Shown in pieces: positions 10,827 through 21,844 of a stretch of DNA of 64,000 nt. A program made the position numbers and the translations under genes. This DNA comes from Buchnera aphidicola (Aphis craccivora) (GTDB lineage: Bacteria; Pseudomonadota; Gammaproteobacteria; Enterobacterales; Enterobacteriaceae). The stretch spans positions 310,001 through 374,000 of the forward strand of contig NZ_CP034897.1 in the NCBI RefSeq assembly GCF_005082145.1, read 5' to 3'. Every line of letters starts with the position of its first letter. Positions within the stretch are counted from its first letter, which is position 1. The notes under the pieces were generated by a model that was not told the DNA's origin, searched no databases, and saw only the letters and a program-made list of their open reading frames with translations.

Positions 10827-12026
10827 ATGTATAAGCCTATATATCTATTTATTGGTTTACGTTACTTATGGAATTCTCGTTTAACAAGTTTTAAAAAAAT
10901 TATTACTGTTTTGTCTATTATAGGGATTAGTATTGGTATATTATCTATTATTATTACATTATCTTTAGTTAATGGATTTCAAAATGAATTTAAAAAAAAT
11001 ATTTTATCATTTATTCCTCATTTAATTATTACTAACAAAAACTATTATATAAATGAATCTGATTTTCCTAAAGATATTTTAAAATTACAAAATATTCAAA
11101 AAGTATCTAGTTTTATTAGTAGTAAAGTTCTTATAAAAAATAAAAAAAATATAGGTATAGGTGAAATTGTTGCTTTTAAAGAAAATAATTATAATTTTTT
11201 TAGAAATTATAATATTAAAAATATTTTATATACACTAAATTCTCAAGAAAATAACATTATTATAGGAAAACAGTTAGCAAAAAAATTAAATATAAATGTT
11301 AATGATTTAATTAAGCTAATAGTTTTTCCTAATAGTAAAAAAAATCTTTTGACAAAAAAATTTAATGAAAAAATATTTAAAGTAACTGGATTTTTTAGTA
11401 CAAATAATGAAATAGATAATTATCAAATATTAATTAATACTCAAATTGCTTTAAATTTTTTACATTATTATAACAATTATGTTACTGGTTGGAGGATTTG
11501 GTTAAAAGATCCATTTTCTTTTAATATAAATATATTTGAAACCAAAAAAAATAATTTGCTCTTTTTGGATTGGCAATTAAAACAAGGTGAATTATTTAAA
11601 GCAGTTCAAATCGAAAGATATATTACATTACTTTTTTTTATTTCAATTTTATTAGTTGTAGGACTTAATGTAGTTATTACTTTAACAGTAAATATGATAG
11701 AAAAAAAAAATATTATTGCAATTTTACAAACACAAGGATTATGTCGAAAAAAAATTATGTTAATATTTATTACACTAGGATCAAGTACTACTGTGATTGG
11801 AAATTTATTAGGAACATTAATTAGTTTTGTATTAATCTTACAAAAAAATTTTTTAAATCTATTAACAAATATTTTTTTTAATGATATCAGTATTCCAATA
11901 GAAATTTTCCCTTTTCAAATTTTTTTAATTAATATTATATTTATATCAATTTCCATCCTATCTACATTATATCCAATTTGGAGCATTACTAAATCAACAC
12001 CTTCTAAAATTTTATCTAATGAATAA
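10827..12026 (+). CDS. lolC: lipoprotein-releasing ABC transporter membrane subunit LolC
   Basis: Inner-membrane subunit of LolCDE, which extracts outer-membrane lipoproteins from the inner membrane. The product is 399 aa, the family length, with one N-terminal membrane span (about 25-50), a large periplasmic domain, and three C-terminal spans (about 265-390) in the FtsX/MacB topology. The N-terminal IGLRYLWNSR is typical. Its stop overlaps the lolD start by 8 bases, so lolCDE is an operon. An in-frame run of ten A at 11701-11710 encodes EKKN; it is a potential slippage site. The likely client in this window is FlgH. Confidence 0.94.
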   Translation: MYKPIYLFIGLRYLWNSRLTSFKKIITVLSIIGISIGILSIIITLSLVNGFQNEFKKNILSFIPHLIITNKNYYINESDFPKDILKLQNIQKVSSFISSKVLIKNKKNIGIGEIVAFKENNYNFFRNYNIKNILYTLNSQENNIIIGKQLAKKLNINVNDLIKLIVFPNSKKNLLTKKFNEKIFKVTGFFSTNNEIDNYQILINTQIALNFLHYYNNYVTGWRIWLKDPFSFNINIFETKKNNLLFLDWQLKQGELFKAVQIERYITLLFFISILLVVGLNVVITLTVNMIEKKNIIAILQTQGLCRKKIMLIFITLGSSTTVIGNLLGTLISFVLILQKNFLNLLTNIFFNDISIPIEIFPFQIFLINIIFISISILSTLYPIWSITKSTPSKILSNE

Positions 12027-12708
12027 TATAATTCTACAGTGTATTAATCTAAGTAAATCTTATCAAGATGATATAAAAACAATTCATATTCTAAAAAATG
12101 TATCATTTTGTCTTAATAAAAGTGATATAGCAGTTATTATTGGAAAATCAGGATCTGGAAAAAGCACTTTTTTACACTTGATAAGTGGTTTAGAAAAACC
12201 TACTTTTGGAACTATTTTATTTGATGATATACCGTTAAACTCAATGTCTTCTAATCAAATAGCTAAATTAAGAAATTCAAAATTAGGATTTATTTATCAA
12301 TTCCATCATTTACTTTTAGATTTTAATGTACTTGAAAACGTTGCAATGCCATTGTTAATTAGTAATAAAAGTATTAAAGAAGCTAAAGAAAAATCATATG
12401 AAATATTAATGAAGATTAATTTAGGGAAAAAAATTAATAAATATCCATCTGAATTATCTGGCGGAGAAAGACAACGCGTAGCTATTGCTAGAGCTTTTGT
12501 AAACAAACCCAAACTAATAATAGCAGATGAGCCTACTGGTAATTTAGATGCTTATAATGCAAGAATAATTTTTGATTTAATATTCGAATTAAATAATAAT
12601 TTAAATACTTCTTTTTTAATTGTAACGCATGATCTTTTTCTCGCAAATAAAGCGCATATTTTATATGAAATAAAAAACGCTCAACTAAATATAAAAAAAA
12701 AACATTAA
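12019..12708 (+). CDS. lolD: lipoprotein-releasing ABC transporter ATPase LolD
   Basis: Cytoplasmic ATPase that powers LolCE. The product is 229 aa (E. coli 233). Walker A is GKSGSGKST at 42-49, the signature is LSGGERQRVAIARA, Walker B is LIIADEPTGNLD, and the switch histidine is in IVTHD. It overlaps lolC by 8 bases and its stop codon directly abuts the lolE ATG, implying coupled translation. Ten A residues (12693-12702) encode the terminal KKK just before lolE; slippage there would only alter the last residues and the distance to lolE. Confidence 0.96.
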   Translation: MNNIILQCINLSKSYQDDIKTIHILKNVSFCLNKSDIAVIIGKSGSGKSTFLHLISGLEKPTFGTILFDDIPLNSMSSNQIAKLRNSKLGFIYQFHHLLLDFNVLENVAMPLLISNKSIKEAKEKSYEILMKINLGKKINKYPSELSGGERQRVAIARAFVNKPKLIIADEPTGNLDAYNARIIFDLIFELNNNLNTSFLIVTHDLFLANKAHILYEIKNAQLNIKKKH

Positions 12709-13950
12709 ATGAATTTTTTACCTTTTTTTATTGCAAAACGATTATATTTTCAAAATAATAAAAATCACATAATGTTTTTAATTTCTGTTTTATCTAAAAT
12801 AGGAATTTCTATTAGTGTTTTTATATTAATTATTAGTATAAGCGCTTTGAATGGTTTTAAGATATTAGTCAATAAAAATATTTTATCATCTTTGCCTCAT
12901 GGTATTATAAAATCAACAAATCAACCATTTTTTTATTGGGAAGAAATTATAAAAAAAATTAATTGTATAAAAGGCATTAATTATTCTGAACCATATATTT
13001 TAATGAATGGAGTTTTATTAAAAAATAATAATATTAAATTATTTAATATTAAAAGCTTTAAAAATATTAAATATATAAAAAAATATTTTTCTTTTCAGAA
13101 AAAGACGCATTATTTATCAAATTTAAATAATTTTAAGAATAATCAAATAATTCTTTCTTCTGATTTAGCTCAAGATTTATTAATAAAAAAAGGAGATTGG
13201 ATTGATATAGTAATTTTAAATGACAAATTTCCTTTTCAATTAAATAAAATAAAAATATTTTCTTTCCAAATTAAATCTATATTTAATTCTAATGGAATTT
13301 CAAATTCTAACATAGGATTAATTCCTTTTTCTTTTTTTCAAGATAATTTTAATATAAAAAATAATATTAATGCTATTGAATTATATATGTCTAATCCATT
13401 AGAAGCTAATCAAATTATTTTAAATATAGCTAAAAAAATTCACACTTCTGTTTTTTTATATACCTGGATAAATGATTATAGATATGTATATGATGATATT
13501 AAAAAAATTAAAATAATAATATATATTATATTATTTTTTCTAATAATTATATCTTCTTTTAGTGTTATATCTATATCATTATTATCTATTTCTAAAAAAA
13601 CAAAAGATATTTCTATTTTACGTAGTATAGGTGCTAATAATTTTCTTATTCAATCAATTTTTCTATATTATGGTTTTCGTTTGATCTTAATAGGTAATTT
13701 GATAGGTTCAGCCGCTGGAATTATAACTGTTTTTAACAGTAAAAAGATTATGTTTTTTTTAGAGAAATATTTTAGTAATAAATTATTAATAAATAATATT
13801 TATTACCACCACTTTTTATTATTAAAATTAAATTTATCAGATATAATCATTATTTTTATTAGCACTATAATAATAGGCATTATTTCCAATTGGTATCCTT
13901 CATATTACGCTTCAAAAATAGATCCGAGTGAGATATTAAAAAAATTTTAG
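12709..13950 (+). CDS. lolE: lipoprotein-releasing ABC transporter membrane subunit LolE
   Basis: Second membrane subunit of LolCDE, 413 aa (E. coli 414). Topology matches LolC: one N-terminal span (about 20-45), a periplasmic domain, and three C-terminal spans (about 270-395) ending with YPSYYASKIDPSEIL, the family C-terminus. The ATG begins at the base after the lolD stop codon. Retention of separate C and E subunits shows the heterodimeric enteric exporter is kept. Sequence is more diverged than LolD, as usual for the membrane subunits. Confidence 0.94.
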   Translation: MNFLPFFIAKRLYFQNNKNHIMFLISVLSKIGISISVFILIISISALNGFKILVNKNILSSLPHGIIKSTNQPFFYWEEIIKKINCIKGINYSEPYILMNGVLLKNNNIKLFNIKSFKNIKYIKKYFSFQKKTHYLSNLNNFKNNQIILSSDLAQDLLIKKGDWIDIVILNDKFPFQLNKIKIFSFQIKSIFNSNGISNSNIGLIPFSFFQDNFNIKNNINAIELYMSNPLEANQIILNIAKKIHTSVFLYTWINDYRYVYDDIKKIKIIIYIILFFLIIISSFSVISISLLSISKKTKDISILRSIGANNFLIQSIFLYYGFRLILIGNLIGSAAGIITVFNSKKIMFFLEKYFSNKLLINNIYYHHFLLLKLNLSDIIIIFISTIIIGIISNWYPSYYASKIDPSEILKKF

Positions 13951-14028
13951 TTTTTTAATATCATTAAAAAATATTTTTTAGTTAATTAAAATTTTTTATA
14001 AATTTAATACTAATTTATAATTTACTAA

Positions 14029-15045
<1,017 letters not shown>

Positions 15046-15070
15046 ATTTATATTTATATTTGATGCAATA

Positions 15071-15098
15071 GCAGTATTAAGTTTTTACTTAATACTGC
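15071..15098 (+). terminator. stem-loop between gapA and queF
   Basis: An 11-bp perfect stem, GCAGTATTAAG pairing with CTTAATACTGC, with a six-base loop, lies between convergent gapA and queF. No clear T run follows on the plus strand, so termination or 3'-end protection is inferred; it could serve both genes. Confidence 0.6.
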
Positions 15099-15133
15099 AT
15101 ATTCAAAAAATATAAAATATTTAATAGATAACT

Positions 15134-15925
15134 TTATTGCCTAGCTAATCTAACAAAAGAAGGTTCAAAAAAAATATTACTACGCCATGGATTAATATCA
15201 ATACCTCCTCTTCGATTATATCTAGCATATACAGTAAGTTTTTTAGGACAGCAAATATTTTGAATATCATTAAATATTCTTTCAATACACTCTTCGTGAA
15301 ATTCATTATGAGTGCGAAAAGAAATTAAATATTTTAATAACGCAATATGATTAATTTTTTGACCAGTATATATAATATTTATTGATGCCCAATCAGGTTG
15401 ATTAGTTACAGGACAATTTGATTTAAATAAATCACTATATAAAGACTCAGTAACTACTTGTTGAGTTTTAGAAGAAGTTTTAAGTAATAGTTTGTTATAA
15501 TTATATGATTTTATTGAAATATTCTTATTGTCTATACAAATACCCGAAAATTTTGATATACCTGCGTTTTCAACTTCATTTAAATTAAATAATTTTATAC
15601 AAACTTTTCCCATTGCACATTGATTTAAATCATGTTTAAGTTGTTCGATTAAATGAATACTTTTTGAAAATTTAATTTGATTAAAACTATTTATGTATAG
15701 TTTTAAACTTTTAGATTCAATAATATTTATAGTGGTAACATCAAATTCTATTCTAGCAATAGCAATTTGTGGTAACCCATCTAAATTTAACCAAGATAAT
15801 TCATATAACGTCCAAACATCTTTACCTAAAAACGGAAGATTTATATGATTTATTTTAATATTTTCGCGATGTTTTTTTCTTGGTATACTCTTTAACAAAT
15901 TAAATTGATTTATTTTAATAACCAT
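15134..15925 (-). CDS. queF: NADPH-dependent 7-cyano-7-deazaguanine reductase
   Basis: Reduces preQ0 to preQ1 in queuosine tRNA modification. It is the long tandem T-fold form (263 aa; E. coli QueF/YqcD 282). Seen are the family motif ESKSLKLY at 70-77, catalytic cysteine C171 in SNCPVTNQPDW with D178, and FRTHNEFHEECIERIF with the NADPH/substrate residues, ending in RRGGIDINPWRSN. It converges on gapA and is co-directional with fldA across 86 bases. It implies that queuosine or at least preQ1 production matters here; the other que genes are not in this window. Confidence 0.95.
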   Translation of the reverse strand: MVIKINQFNLLKSIPRKKHRENIKINHINLPFLGKDVWTLYELSWLNLDGLPQIAIARIEFDVTTINIIESKSLKLYINSFNQIKFSKSIHLIEQLKHDLNQCAMGKVCIKLFNLNEVENAGISKFSGICIDNKNISIKSYNYNKLLLKTSSKTQQVVTESLYSDLFKSNCPVTNQPDWASINIIYTGQKINHIALLKYLISFRTHNEFHEECIERIFNDIQNICCPKKLTVYARYNRRGGIDINPWRSNIFFEPSFVRLARQ

Positions 15926-16011
15926 ATTATTTTTTTTGCATATTAGATAGATAAATTATTATATTTTTATACTTATAAAAATAAATTATTTGTAATAATT
16001 ATATAATATTT

Positions 16012-16521
16012 TTAATAAAATTTAGAAATTATGTTTTTTATCCATTGTTTAATACGATATGTAGTTTGATCTGATTGACGATCTTCATCTAAAATTAATC
16101 CTACAAAATAGTCTTTATTTAATAGAGCTTTAGAAGAATCAAAAATATATCCTTTTGTTGGCCATTCGCCAATTATTTTTGCTTTATTTTTTTTTATAGT
16201 TTTATATATTACGCTTAATGCGTCACAAAAATATTCACTATAATCTTCTTGATCACCACATCCAAAAAGTGCAACAGTTTTATTTGAAAAATTTATTTCT
16301 TTTAAAATAGGTAAAAAATCATCCCAATCACATTGAACTTCACCATAATACCAAGTAGGGACGCCAAATATTAAATTGTTAAAACTTTCTATATCTTTTT
16401 TAGAAGTATTGCTAATATCAAATAAAATCGAGTTATTTTTCCCTATTTTTTGATGAATAATTTTTGCTATTTTTTCTGTATTTCCAGTATCACTTCCAAA
16501 AAAAATACCTATTTTTTCCAT
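16012..16521 (-). CDS. fldA: flavodoxin
   Basis: FMN electron carrier, 169 aa (E. coli FldA 176). The phosphate-binding loop GSDTGNTE is at residue 9; FMN-stacking W57 with [12 protein letters not shown] and [16 protein letters not shown] are long-chain flavodoxin features. It is the physiological donor for IspG and BioB, both encoded here, which explains why it is kept in a reduced genome. It is divergent from phrB across 271 bases, with an ATG preceded by a weak AGGT. Confidence 0.97.
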   Translation of the reverse strand: MEKIGIFFGSDTGNTEKIAKIIHQKIGKNNSILFDISNTSKKDIESFNNLIFGVPTWYYGEVQCDWDDFLPILKEINFSNKTVALFGCGDQEDYSEYFCDALSVIYKTIKKNKAKIIGEWPTKGYIFDSSKALLNKDYFVGLILDEDRQSDQTTYRIKQWIKNIISKFY

Positions 16522-16792
16522 ATTTTTACCTATATATTAAAAAATTTCTTAAAAATTAAATTTCTAACTTTAAATATACAAACTCACAAAATACTTTTAA
16601 AGTATATAAAATTAAATTTATTTAAATTATAAAATTTTTATAATTTATTTTTGTTGCACTTCTGATAAGTTAATATTTTAAAAATTTTTTATTTCTATTT
16701 TAAAAGAAAAAATTTTTAAAAATTTACTAAAATTTTTAATAAAACTATAATATGTTATTTATTATAAATACAAAAACTTTAAAATTGAAATA

Positions 16793-18217
16793 ATGAATAA
16801 AAATTTAATATGGTTTCGAAATGATCTTCGTATCTATGATAATACAGCATTATATAAAGCGTGCTTATCTGATACAGATCAAGTAATAGGTTTGTTTATT
16901 TTTACTCCAAAACAATGGGATAAACATTATGTATCTATTAAAAAAATATCTTTTCTTTATCAAAATTTAATTTTTTTACAAAAAGAACTATTAAAATTAA
17001 ATATTATCTTGCATCATCATGAATGTACTGATTTTTTAAATTCTGCAGAATATTTATTTTATTTTTGTCATAAAAATAAAATTAATCGTTTATTTTATAA
17101 TTATCAATATGAGATCAACGAAAAAAATAGAGATTATTTAATAACACAAAAATTATCTGAACAAGGTGTTTCTGTTGAAGGTTTTCATGATAATATTTTA
17201 ATTGAACCTATTAAAATAAGAAGTAAAAATAATGAATCTTATAAAAAATTTTATTTTTTTAAAAAAAAAATAATAGATTCTTTATCAAAAAAAATTCCAA
17301 TATGTTTTCCTATTCCGAAAAAAAGAAATTTTAATAACTACAATATATATCCAGTACATTTTATTAAAAATGTTAATATAAATTTTAATGAAAATTTATT
17401 TCCTGTTGGAGAAAAAGCAGCGATTAATAAACTAAAATATTTTTGTAGTAATAAAATTGAAGATTATTTATTAAAAAGAAACTTTCCGTATTTAAATAAT
17501 ACTAGTATGCTTTCTCCTTATTTATCCTTGGGAGTGATATCTGTAAGGCATTGTTTACAAATATTTTTAAAAGAATATAAAAAAAAATCATTAACTATAG
17601 CGCTCAATTCATCTTGGATAAATGAAATAATATGGCGTGAATTTTATTATCATTTATTAATTAATTTTCCTATACTTGGAAAATCTGAATCATTATTACA
17701 ATGGGAAAAGAAAATAAGTTGGGAAAATAATGTAAATTATTTTAATGCCTGGAAAAATGGACAAACTGGTTTTCCTATAATTGATGCAGCTATGAAACAA
17801 TTAAATAAAATAGGATGGATGCATAATAGATTAAGAATGATTACATCGAGTTTTTTAGTAAAAAATCTTTTAATAGATTGGAGAGAAGGTGAAAAATATT
17901 TCATGTACAATTTAATTGATGGGGATTACGCATTAAATAATGGAGGATGGCAGTGGTCTGCATCAATCGGTAGTGATTCAACTCCTTATATACGTATATT
18001 CAACCCATTACGCCAGTCTAAAATTTTTGATAAATCGGGTATATTCATAAAAAAATATTTACCTGAATTAAAAATAATACCAGATAATCATATTCATAGT
18101 CCACATGAATGGATTATTAATAATGGTTGTAAAATAGATTACCCAAAACCAATTATAAATTACAAAAATAGTAAAGAAAAGTTTTTGTCGACATATCAAT
18201 TGGCTCAATTATTTTAA
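16793..18217 (+). CDS. phrB: deoxyribodipyrimidine photolyase
   Basis: Light-driven repair of cyclobutane pyrimidine dimers using FAD and an antenna cofactor. The product is 474 aa (E. coli 472). The N-terminal antenna domain begins LIWFRNDLRIYDN; the FAD domain has SWINEIIWREFYYH, GWMHNRLRMI, DGDYALNNGGWQW and PYIRIFNP, so electron-transfer tryptophans are kept. An in-frame A10 tract occurs at 17261-17270. ybgI follows after 21 bases, the same order as E. coli phr-ybgI, so they are likely co-transcribed. Confidence 0.97.
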   Translation: MNKNLIWFRNDLRIYDNTALYKACLSDTDQVIGLFIFTPKQWDKHYVSIKKISFLYQNLIFLQKELLKLNIILHHHECTDFLNSAEYLFYFCHKNKINRLFYNYQYEINEKNRDYLITQKLSEQGVSVEGFHDNILIEPIKIRSKNNESYKKFYFFKKKIIDSLSKKIPICFPIPKKRNFNNYNIYPVHFIKNVNINFNENLFPVGEKAAINKLKYFCSNKIEDYLLKRNFPYLNNTSMLSPYLSLGVISVRHCLQIFLKEYKKKSLTIALNSSWINEIIWREFYYHLLINFPILGKSESLLQWEKKISWENNVNYFNAWKNGQTGFPIIDAAMKQLNKIGWMHNRLRMITSSFLVKNLLIDWREGEKYFMYNLIDGDYALNNGGWQWSASIGSDSTPYIRIFNPLRQSKIFDKSGIFIKKYLPELKIIPDNHIHSPHEWIINNGCKIDYPKPIINYKNSKEKFLSTYQLAQLF

Positions 18218-18238
18218 AATAAAAAAAGATCAAATTAT

Positions 18239-18982
18239 ATGGAAAATTTTGTTTTAGAAAAAATTATTAATGAAAAATTATTTAATAAATACAATGAAGA
18301 TATAGTACCTAATGGATTGCAAATAGAAGGCGATAAAATAGTTAAAAAAATTATTACAGGTGTAAGTGTATGTCAAGATTTATTAAATTCAGCTTTATAC
18401 CATAAAGCTAACGCTATTATTGTTCATCATGGATATTTCTGGAGTAAAGATTCTAAATATATTCATCATGTTCAAAAAAATAGGTTAAAAACTATACTTA
18501 CTAATAATATTAATTTATATAGTTGGCATTTACCATTAGATATTCATCCGGAATTAGGCAATAATATACAAATTTCTAAAAAACTAAATATTTCTGTTAA
18601 AGGTGAAGTTTTTCCCTATGTTTTATGGGGTGTGTTAGAACCTAAAATAAGTGGTTTTGATTTTTCAAAAAAAATAGAAAAAATTTTTAAAAAAAAACCT
18701 ATACATTTTTATCAAAATGCTCCAGATTACATTAGTCGTATAGCTTGGTGTACTGGAAAAGGACAAAATTTTATTAAACAGGCATATAAATTCGGTATTG
18801 ATGCTTTTTTAACAGGTGAAGTTTCTGAAGAAACGATATATATTTCTAAAGAATTAGGCATACATTTTTTTGCACTTGGGCATTACTGTAGTGAAAAATA
18901 TGGAATTAAAGCTTTAGGTAAATGGTTACAAAAAACACATAATTTAGATGTTATTTTTATTGATATTTATAATCCTGCATAA
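18239..18982 (+). CDS. ybgI: Nif3-like dinuclear metal-binding protein (GTP cyclohydrolase I type 2 homologue family)
   Basis: NIF3-family protein of uncertain physiological role, 247 aa as in E. coli YbgI. Metal ligands are visible: VHHGYFW near residue 64, WHLPLDIHPELGNN near 98, and GHYCSEKYG near 216. It is the conserved partner downstream of phrB. sucA follows at 50 bases on the same strand. Family identity is secure; the biochemical function is not established. Confidence 0.93.
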   Translation: MENFVLEKIINEKLFNKYNEDIVPNGLQIEGDKIVKKIITGVSVCQDLLNSALYHKANAIIVHHGYFWSKDSKYIHHVQKNRLKTILTNNINLYSWHLPLDIHPELGNNIQISKKLNISVKGEVFPYVLWGVLEPKISGFDFSKKIEKIFKKKPIHFYQNAPDYISRIAWCTGKGQNFIKQAYKFGIDAFLTGEVSEETIYISKELGIHFFALGHYCSEKYGIKALGKWLQKTHNLDVIFIDIYNPA

Positions 18983-19032
18983 TTATTTAAAATGCATTAT
19001 TTAAATTTAAAAACAATTCGTTAAAACTTTAG

Positions 19033-21828
19033 ATGAAAATTATGAGTAAAAATATAATAAAAAAATTATTCGACTCTTCTTGGTTATCTTGCGAGAATCA
19101 AAAATATATTGAATTTATATATCAAGAATTTTTAAAAAATCCATTATCTATCAATGATTCATGGCAAAAAGCATTTATAAACTTATCTAATAATAATAAA
19201 CATACTATAGAAAACAATAATTTTTTAAATCATATTTTAAATAAAAATGAAAAAATAGAATTTAAAGAATCAAATAAAAAAAATAATAATCAATTAGATA
19301 AAAAAATTAATCGAATGATTAATTTTTTTAAAAAAAAAGGTTATAAAAAATCTTTAATAGATCCTATTAAATTAAAAAAACAAAAAAAATATCCATATTT
19401 AGAACTTTTATTTTATGAATTTAATAAAAGTGAATTAGAAACAACAGTAGAAATTAATTTCCAAAAAAATCCTAATTATAAAATAAAAGTAATAGATTTA
19501 TATAATAAGTTAAATAAAAAATATTGTAATTCTATTGGTTTTGAATATATGTACATTGATAATGTATATCAAAAAAAATGGATTACAGAATATATAGAAT
19601 TATACTTTAAAGAAAACTTGATTTCAGAACAAAAAAAAATAGAATTTTTAAAAGAAGTCATTTATGCAGAAACTTTAGAAAAATATTTAGGAAAAAAATT
19701 TTCTGGTGCAAAACGATTTTCTTTAGAAGGAGCAGAAACACTTATTACAATGTTACGTGAAATAATACGTTATTCGAAAAATAATGATATTTCAGATATT
19801 ATTATAGGAATGGCTCATAGAGGTAGATTAAACGTATTAGTAAATGTTCTAAATAAAAACCCTAAAATATTATTTGATGAATTTTCTGGCATTAATATAT
19901 CTACAAAAAAAAGCGGAGATGTTAAATATCATTCAGGAGGTTTTTCATATATTCAAAATCAAAGTAAAATAATTAATTTAAAATTAGAATACAATCCATC
20001 ACATTTAGAAATAATCAATCCAGTGATTCTTGGGGTCACACGAGCATCGATAGATCAATCAGAATGTTTAAAAAATCAAGTTTTATCTATTAGTATTCAT
20101 GGAGATGCTTCAATTATTGGACAAGGTGTAGTACAAGAAACATTAAATATGTCTCAAACCGAAGGTTACACAATAGGAGGTACAGTTCATATTGTAATTA
20201 ACAATCAAATTGGTTTTACTACTTCAAATCCTAAATATCTTCGATCTAGCAAATATTGTACTGATATTGCGAAATTAATTCAAGCACCTATTTTTCATGT
20301 AAATGCTGATGATATAGAAGCTTCTATTTTTGCTACTCAATTAGCTTTAGATTTTAAGAAAAAATTTAATAAAGATGTTTTTATAGATTTAGTTTGTTAT
20401 AGAAGACATGGTCATAATGAAGTTGATGATCCTTTTGTAACCCAACCTGCTATGTATAAAAAAATTCAAAATCATCCTACTATAAGTAAAATATATTCGA
20501 ATTTATTAATTAATCAAAACTTAATTACAATTAATGATGTTAATAAAATAGTAGAAGAATATTCTAATAAATTAACGACAGGAAAAACAATTTTTTGTCA
20601 AGAGAAAGATATAAATTTTCAAAGCGAAAATATAAATATTTTCAAAATAGAAAAAACTTTAAAAAAGTTAAATTTTCAAGATATTCAAAAATTGCTTTAT
20701 AAGATTAATACTCTCCCTGAATCTATTGAAGTACATAGACGAGTTAAAAAAATTTATCAAGATAGAATTGAAATGTCTGAAGAAAAAAAATTATTTGACT
20801 GGGGTGCTGCTGAATCTTTAGCTTATGCAACAATACTAAATGAAGGTATTTCATGTCGTCTTTCAGGTGAAGATATTCGTCGGGGAACTTTTTTTCATCG
20901 TCATGCTTGTATTCATGACCAAAGCAATGGATCTATTTACATACCATTACAACATATTAAAAATAATCAAGGAAAGTTTGAAATTTGGGATTCTGTTTTA
21001 TCAGAAGAAGCAGTTTTAGCTTTTGAATATGGATATTCATTATATTCTCCAAATACTTTGACTATTTGGGAAGCACAATTTGGAGATTTTGTTAATGGAG
21101 CACAAGTAGTTATTGATCAATTTATTAGCTCTGGTGAGCAAAAATGGAATAAAAAATCTAATTTAGTTATTTTTTTACCTCATGGTTATGAAGGACAAGG
21201 GCCAGAACATTCTTCAGGTCGAATTGAACGATTTCTTCAACTTTGTGCCCAAAATAATATACAAATTTGTATTCCTACTACATCTTCCCAAATATTTCAT
21301 TTGTTAAGAAAACAAGCATTCAAAAATATTTATAAACCATTGATCATTTTTACTCCTAAATCTCTTTTGCGACATTCGATGGCTGCTTCTTCTTTAAAAG
21401 ATATAATAAAAAATAGTTTTAAAAAAATAATAGATGAAATTAGTAATAATTTAAAACAAATTAAACGTGTAATTTTTTGTTCTGGTAAAATATATTATGA
21501 TCTTTTAGAATATAGAAATAAAAATAACATCATGAACATTGCTATAATTCGTATTGAACAATTATATCCATTTCCTATTAGTGAAATATCAAATATATTA
21601 AAAAAATATTTTTATATTAAAGATTTTATTTGGTGTCAAGAAGAGCCATATAATCAAGGCGCATGGTTTTATATAAAAAATTATTTATATGATATTTTAC
21701 CATTTTCCTCTAGACTAAATTATATTGGTCGTTCATCCTCTGCAGCTCCGGCAGTAGGTCATATTACACTACATAAAAAAGAACAAGAACAATTAATATA
21801 TAATGCTTTAAATTTAACGCTTACTTAA
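19033..21828 (+). CDS. sucA: 2-oxoglutarate dehydrogenase E1 component
   Basis: Thiamine-diphosphate decarboxylase subunit of the 2-oxoglutarate dehydrogenase complex, 931 aa (E. coli 933). Seen are the N-terminal E2-binding segment ([16 protein letters not shown]), [11 protein letters not shown] near 262, [23 protein letters not shown], and the transketolase-like lobe with [16 protein letters not shown]. Two in-frame ATGs lie at 19033 and 19042; the first is used here and neither has a strong ribosome site. sucB follows after 16 bases as an operon partner. No other TCA gene is in the window. Confidence 0.97.
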   Translation: MKIMSKNIIKKLFDSSWLSCENQKYIEFIYQEFLKNPLSINDSWQKAFINLSNNNKHTIENNNFLNHILNKNEKIEFKESNKKNNNQLDKKINRMINFFKKKGYKKSLIDPIKLKKQKKYPYLELLFYEFNKSELETTVEINFQKNPNYKIKVIDLYNKLNKKYCNSIGFEYMYIDNVYQKKWITEYIELYFKENLISEQKKIEFLKEVIYAETLEKYLGKKFSGAKRFSLEGAETLITMLREIIRYSKNNDISDIIIGMAHRGRLNVLVNVLNKNPKILFDEFSGINISTKKSGDVKYHSGGFSYIQNQSKIINLKLEYNPSHLEIINPVILGVTRASIDQSECLKNQVLSISIHGDASIIGQGVVQETLNMSQTEGYTIGGTVHIVINNQIGFTTSNPKYLRSSKYCTDIAKLIQAPIFHVNADDIEASIFATQLALDFKKKFNKDVFIDLVCYRRHGHNEVDDPFVTQPAMYKKIQNHPTISKIYSNLLINQNLITINDVNKIVEEYSNKLTTGKTIFCQEKDINFQSENINIFKIEKTLKKLNFQDIQKLLYKINTLPESIEVHRRVKKIYQDRIEMSEEKKLFDWGAAESLAYATILNEGISCRLSGEDIRRGTFFHRHACIHDQSNGSIYIPLQHIKNNQGKFEIWDSVLSEEAVLAFEYGYSLYSPNTLTIWEAQFGDFVNGAQVVIDQFISSGEQKWNKKSNLVIFLPHGYEGQGPEHSSGRIERFLQLCAQNNIQICIPTTSSQIFHLLRKQAFKNIYKPLIIFTPKSLLRHSMAASSLKDIIKNSFKKIIDEISNNLKQIKRVIFCSGKIYYDLLEYRNKNNIMNIAIIRIEQLYPFPISEISNILKKYFYIKDFIWCQEEPYNQGAWFYIKNYLYDILPFSSRLNYIGRSSSAAPAVGHITLHKKEQEQLIYNALNLTLT

Positions 21829-21844
21829 ATAATAGGAATAAAAA

